Shown here piece by piece: positions 59,560 to 64,000 of a stretch of 64,000 bases of DNA. Origin of the DNA: Utricularia gibba (lineage: Eukaryota; Streptophyta; Magnoliopsida; Lamiales; Lentibulariaceae); assembly GCA_002189035.1 (NCBI GenBank), contig NEEC01000026.1, positions 496,001 to 560,000 on the forward strand. The letters are read 5' to 3'. Within the stretch, counting starts at the first letter, position 1; the number at the start of each line of letters is the position of its first letter. The notes below the pieces were generated by a model. It saw only the letters and a list, made by a program, of their open reading frames with translations. It did not search any database and was not told the DNA's origin. A program made the position numbers and the translations under genes.

Positions 59560-60395
59560 GACCAAGAGGGTACCGAATTTAGCAAGAACCTGCGATAAGG
59601 ATTGGTATTGAACCGGTTGAGCGTAGAATCTCCTCATATGGGACGCATTCCATAATCTCAAAAACTCCACGCCATCTAATCATTCTAGACGATAAGCCCC
59701 CTTTTTCGATTACGCTCAAAATCCGATAAGGGGCCTCTCCAACTGCGATCTAGTTTGCCTACATGCCTTTGTGGCTGGATGTTTCGGAGCACCAGATCTC
59801 CTTCCGAGAATTCCCTTGAGGATACCGACTTGTCGTAACTCTTTTCTATTCTTTCCGGATGAGCCCCTAGTCAGCCATGAATATTCTGCCGTTTTTCTTC
59901 CAGTAATTCCAACTCCTGTTTTCGTAACAGAGCGTTATCCTCCTTGTTGCAGTGTTCCACCCCAATCCAACAGGACTGCCCACGACCCTCCGAAACCTTT
60001 GAGTTTGGCTTTCATTCATTCTCTGATGTTTATTCAAGAGGGCATCCATTCTCCCTGTCCATTCCTGGCTCCTGAATGATTTGGTTTCTATGTCCGGGGA
60101 ATATTCTGGAATCAAGGGTTGCTTTTTCACTTGTCGTACAGTTTCCGGTGTCCCCTCCTATGCTTTGAAGTTCAGGCCCGAGGGTGCCCTAAAGTCGGGG
60201 AGGATTTCCGTCACCAGGGGGGACCTCTAACTGCTCCCTGCTGTTGGCCATAAGACTGGGGTTTTGCATGCCGGTGCTCCCTTCGTGGACAGAATTCGCG
60301 GCCGTTTCATTTCCTCCCGTGGTTGATGTTTGGTGAGCGACCTCTATGGATTTCTCGAGTGGGACTGTGGAACGTGGCCCCATGGTGGGCGCCAA
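59560..60395 (-). pseudogene. gag start fused by deletion to integrase C-terminus
   Basis: From 60371 the minus strand reads a gag-like start (MGPRSTVPLEKSIEVAHQTS) through a Ser/Thr/Asn-rich leader and, after a frame change, EWTGRMDALLNKHQRMNESQ. From about 59955 it becomes the integrase C-terminal part: LLRKQELELLEEKRQ, then KSYDKSVSSREFSEGDLVLR and GKLDRSWRGP, with GAYRLE and the W-N-ASHMRRFY tail near 59630. All of gag core, protease, reverse transcriptase, RNase H and the integrase core is missing. Several stops are present. Confidence 0.75.
60378..60394 (-). other. Primer binding site
   Basis: Minus strand TGGCGCCCACCATGGGG begins 5 bases after the LTR end (TTAACA|TTTTT). TGGCGCC-type sites are typical of plant Ty3/gypsy elements. 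The priming tRNA is not identified here. Confidence 0.8.
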
Positions 60396-60398
60396 AAA

Positions 60399-60704
60399 TG
60401 TTAAGGGCGAAAATCGGTATACCGGATTGGAAACCACCGTGAGGCGGAAAAACCACGGAGCTGTCGGAGCTCGCCGGAGAAAATGTTTACTAAACGAAGA
60501 TGATGGAGAAAGGTACATATTGGGAGGCTTGGGATCGAATGCCTTTTCCCGTGATTCGGCTACTTTTGTGCCTGCTATGCGACCCTGCTTTTCATACATC
60601 AGCCGCCTGTTCCACCGTGCTTCGGTTGCTTTTCAGATTGTGTCAGACGGCCATCGCTGTCAAATTTCTGACACATATCGGCCTGCTGGCTGGCGTTATT
60701 CTGT
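60399..60704 (-). repeat. 5' LTR of the nested element (family A), doubly deleted
   Basis: The plus strand begins TGTTAAGGGCGAAAATCGG and matches 54199-54714, but lacks about 100 bp after ACCGGATTGG and the terminal 75 bp. Homology stops at GCGTTATTCTGT (60704) and gag of the outer element resumes. Confidence 0.85.
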
Positions 60705-63700
60705 AAGTTGTTTACTTGTTCACTTCAGAAGGGAGCCAAGATCTGGTTCAAACCGTTAGAGCAATGCAGCGTGGGATCCTATCGGGAGTTGGTGCTACTC
60801 TTCACCACTCAATATGCTGTTAATATCAAAGCCCCACCCTCAAAGGCAGCGTTGTATTCCATTCGGTACGACCACAGAAGAGAAAGCTTAAGGAAATTCA
60901 TTGACCGATTCAACTGTCTGGCACATACGTCCAGCTGGATTTGAAGGAAAGGGTAGAAATAATGAAGCGGGCCTTGGGAACATCAAAGCTGGGTCAAAGT
61001 CTATCTAAATCGCCACCGAAGAATCTCGGAGAATTGTTACGGAAAATCATGAAGTACATCCAAGTTGTCGACGATCTCAGAGCCGAGATGAAAAGCTGCA
61101 TAGAGATCCGCCCGGCCTCACACCAAGAAGTGCAACCTATCTGGCCCCTCGACCGAATAAACGCCGTGAAGTATATCAGGTGGAACCAACCAGAACCAAG
61201 GCCTATTGCGAAATAAATAAAACCATGGGACACGACACCATCAACTGCTGAATAATGAAGAGGATGATCAAGCAATATCATACTGGTGGCGGAATGAGCA
61301 ACGCAATATGGAATCCCACACAGACGACGGAACGAAAAAGGGGACATAGCGGACAGACGGGAAGCGAGGGCAGTCGATACTCGAAGTTCCCCCCGAAACC
61401 AACAGGAGGAATCCGGCGAGCTAGTGAAGTCTCAAACCATGAAGGGGACCAAGATTGACCGGAAAGTTCAAGAGAGGCGAACCGAGAGCAAGGATATGCG
61501 GGAGCACCAAGGTGACGAGGATCCTCATCGATCAGGGGTCTTCCTGCAACATTATGAAAAGGGAAGTTGCCGAGCTACTGGCGTCCTCTAAAGAGGGGAT
61601 ATCCGCCTGGTCCGTATGGAGTTATACGCATTCGATCAACGGGCTATGCAAACTGTTGGGAAAATAAGCCTACCCGTGATGTTCGGTGCGGCAGGGCGAA
61701 GCCGAACCGAATGATTAGAATTCCTTATCCTAGATTCGGAAGTCTTGTATAACGTGATCCTCGACCGACCCGACATCAACCAATTCGGTGTGCTACCCTC
61801 AACAGTGCACTTGAAAGTGAAATTCCCAACATCTAGGGGAATCTACATGCTAGATATCGACCAATCAGCCGCTTAGTCTTGTTATGTGTTCTCTTGCTGC
61901 GACCCCTGCACAAAGAAACCAAGAGTAATGGTGGTGGAGAAGGAACCCCGGGAACCTCCCAGGCGAGCCATGGAACCAGTGGGGTATAAATCCTTGCAGC
62001 TCATACCGGGAGATACACATAAGGCGACCTGCATTGGCACCAACTTGAACGCCGAGTTTGAAAAAAGGTTAGGGGAAACCCTAAGGAATAATGCCGATAT
62101 TTTCGCCTAGACTGCTGCAGATTTTGTAGGAATCGATCGATCTGTCGATGAGCATCACATCGATACCTATTCGGGGGCAAAGCCGATTCGGCAAAAGCAG
62201 CGGCACTTCTCTGAAGAAAAATGCCGAATCATCAAGGAGAAAACAAAAGAGCTTCTGGAAGCCGGTTACGTGAGGGAAATCCAATACTCGGAATGGGTAG
62301 CCAACCCGATCGTGGTCCCCAAACCCAGGGGAAAATGGAGAATGTGTGTCGATTTCACCGATCTCAACGCTTGTTGCGAAAGGGATTCCTATCCCTTACC
62401 AAAGATAGACAAGTTGGTGGACGCCATTGCCAGGTCCCGTTTCCTGAGCACCATGGATGCCTACTCTGGGTATCACCAAATTTTCATCGCGGAAAAGGAC
62501 CATCCAAAAACAACCTTCTACACCAAAGACGGGGTTTACTGATGGGGTGACCTATCAGAGATTGGTAAACAAAATCTTTTCCTCCGAGATCGGAACTTCA
62601 ATGGAGGTGTATGTGTACGATATGATCGTTAAGTCAATGAATGAAGAGGATCATTTGGCATATTTGACCTCCTGTTTTTCCTTGTGTCAGTCATACGGAT
62701 TAAACCTCAACTCATTGAAATGTTGCTTCGGAGTGCAAAGTGGAAAATCCCTTGGACACTAGAGGGATCGAAGCTGACCTCGAGAAGATTAAGGCGATAT
62801 GTGAAATGCAACCCGCATGGAACATAAAGGAATACCAAAGCCTTACGGGTAAACTGGCAGCCCTCAGCCGTTTCATATCGCGGTCAGCCGACAAGTCGCG
62901 TCTTTCTTCAAGGCATTGAGAAAGGGAAATGCATTAGAATGGAACAAAGACTGTCAAGTCGCTTTCGAGAAGCTCAAAGAATATCTCTTCTTGCCTCCGC
63001 TTCTAGTTGCCCTGAGGGAAGGGGAGCCCCTAGGGCTCTACCTGTCAATATCCCCCGTTGCGGTAAGTGCAGTTCTGACAACTATCTCGGGAGATAAACA
63101 CTTGCCAGTGTATTATGTGAGCAAGGTCTTGCTGCCAGCTGAAACTTGATACGCAGTGATAGAGAAGTTCATCTTGGCTCTAAAAATAGCGGCCACCAAG
63201 CTCCGATCATATTTCCAGGATCAACACATCGTGGTATTCACTAATCAGCCCCTGAAGAGTATCCTATCTTGACCAGAGATTTCTGGGGGGTCGCAAAATG
63301 GGCGGTCGAATTGAGCACGATGGATATCGAGTTTAAATCGAGAACATCAATCAAGGCCCAACCACTTGCCGACTTCGTGGTCGAAATGACCCGGCCTATT
63401 GACCATGTATGTTGACGGTTCAACATGCAATGGGGCTGGAGGAGGCATAGACATATGGACTCTGGATGGGAACACATTTATATCATGGTAAAATTCTTGT
63501 TCCCCGCCTCCAACAACGTGGCCGAATATGAAGCCCTGGTAGAAGGAATGAAAATTTCCAGGGAGCTCGAAGTCGCGGAACTTTCAAGGAGTTCACCTAA
63601 TCCCATGTTGCGCAAGAAGAAAACGGACCCGTGGATAGTCTCTCCAAGTTCGCCGCAGGGTTTGACAGTCTGGTTGCAGGGTTCACCGTCAGTAACCTTG

Positions 63701-64000
63701 CGGGCAGTGAATCACATTACTCAGCAACCAGGGAACGACATCTCATCGCAACTGAACCTTTTCGAGGATTGGACATTACCCTATATTCGATACCTTCAAA
63801 GAGGAGAAACACCACCCAAAAAATCGGAAGCCAGACGGTTGGAGGCCAGAGCGAAGAGATATACGCTGGTGAACGGGAATCTTTATCGCAGATCCCTTGA
63901 CGGACCCCTATTGAAGTGTATAGGGAAGGAGCACTCTCAAGAGCTTATAACTGACTTGCATGTGGGAGAGTGTGGCGCTCATGTTGGCGTGCGATCCTTA
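60705..64000 (+). pseudogene. gag-pol of the outer Tat-type Ty3/gypsy element, runs off the right edge
   Basis: Order of domains: gag core (LFTCSLQKGAKIWFKPL, SVGSYRELVLLFTTQYA, 60711-60950), a zinc-knuckle remnant (MGHDTINC, near 61225), protease (VTRILIDQGSSCNIM, 61515) and reverse transcriptase (YSEWVANPIVVPKPRGKWRM, 62284; LSTMDAYSGYHQIFI, 62440). The catalytic YVDD-like box reads EVYVYDMIVKS near 62607, so the first Asp is replaced by Tyr. RNase H follows (WNKDCQVAFEKLKEYLF, 62941; RSYFQDQHIVVFTNQPLKSI, 63206), then a second plant-type RNase H (TMYVDGSTCNGAGGGI, 63400) and the integrase zinc-binding start (YTLVNGNLYRRSLDGPLLKC, 63862, with HVGECGAH at 63959). Frameshifts and stops are frequent, for example at 62541. 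The double RNase H is characteristic of the Tat lineage. The element is inactive. Confidence 0.88.

Larger units (their letters stand above)
54199..60704 (-). mobile_element. Nested Tat-type LTR retrotransposon with antisense ORF
   Basis: A minus-strand element inserted in the gag of a plus-strand relative. Reading from the right it has: 5' LTR (60704-60399, outer end truncated), primer binding site TGGCGCCCACCATGGGG (60394-60378), gag start joined by deletion to integrase C-terminus (60390-59560), a non-coding spacer with diverged direct repeats, an antisense ORF on the plus strand (56289-58452), a polypurine tract (54726-54715) and the 3' LTR (54714-54199). A family-C LTR (54970-56288) is inserted between the 3' LTR and the antisense ORF. 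Protease, reverse transcriptase and RNase H are absent, so it could only have moved with help. Confidence 0.85.
53945..64000 (+). mobile_element. Outer Tat-type retrotransposon (partial)
   Basis: The span covers the two halves of one plus-strand element (53945-54198 and 60705-64000) with the minus-strand nested element between them. No 5' LTR was recognised upstream, and the 3' LTR would lie outside the window. Confidence 0.75.

Noticed and set aside
60189-60599. Separate minus-strand gene of 136 codons
   Set aside because: It spans the LTR, primer binding site and gag start of the nested element, so only the part left of 60371 is element coding sequence.
1-64000. tRNA, rRNA or organelle-DNA insertions
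   Set aside because: No cloverleaf or rRNA/plastid sequence was recognised by eye. A tRNAscan run and an organelle search would be needed to exclude them.

Overview
The window is nuclear DNA from a flowering plant. It holds split genes with GT-AG introns and plant-type proteins, buried in AT-rich DNA full of LTR retrotransposons and DNA transposons. A eudicot is likely from the base composition and the compact genes, but that is inference. There is nothing prokaryotic: no operons, no CRISPR array, no Shine-Dalgarno-led genes. The great majority of open frames longer than 60 codons lie inside repeats and are not genes.

Three host genes could be rebuilt exon by exon. (1) An ABC1-family atypical kinase of the ABC1K9 type, minus strand, 18113-21236, 11 exons, 531 residues. 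(2) Mediator subunit MED31, minus strand, 30901-31899, 5 exons, with an apparent one-base frameshift in a conserved motif. (3) The adenine DNA glycosylase MUTYH/MutY, plus strand, 48441-50873, 7 exons, intact. Broken host-type genes are a NAM-associated-domain gene (1-437), an unidentified gene split by a solo LTR (4503-6900), and a purple acid phosphatase fragment (8551-9285).

Most of the rest is transposon debris, sorted here into five LTR families that I named A to E by comparing copies within the window. Family A (Tat-type Ty3/gypsy): 1041-1553, 26161-26694, 32196-32305, 34616-35135, 54199-54714, 60399-60704. Family B: 5138-6419 and 42428-43124. Family C: 32486-33837, 34088-35400, 35419-36728, 54970-56288. 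Family D: 1765-2900, 7390-8075, 44513-45623, 47029-48222. Family E: 23309-25053, 38060-40873, 51850-52969. Several are solo LTRs with recognisable 5-bp target duplications. DNA transposon remnants are two hAT transposases (14.1-15.5 kb and 27.7-29.9 kb), one PIF/Harbinger transposase (42.3-44.1 kb) split by a family-B solo LTR, and one TIR-bearing MITE (21.69-22.31 kb).

The right end (53.9-64.0 kb) is a nest. A decayed plus-strand Tat-type element (gag, protease, reverse transcriptase, RNase H, second RNase H, start of integrase) runs off the window. Its gag is interrupted by a minus-strand Tat element (54199-60704). That inner element has both LTRs, a primer binding site and a polypurine tract, but a deletion joins the start of gag to the end of integrase. 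Next to its 3' LTR it carries a long ORF on the opposite strand with its own TATA-like box. The same arrangement recurs at 26.2-27.7 kb. This antisense ORF module is the most interesting feature of the window.
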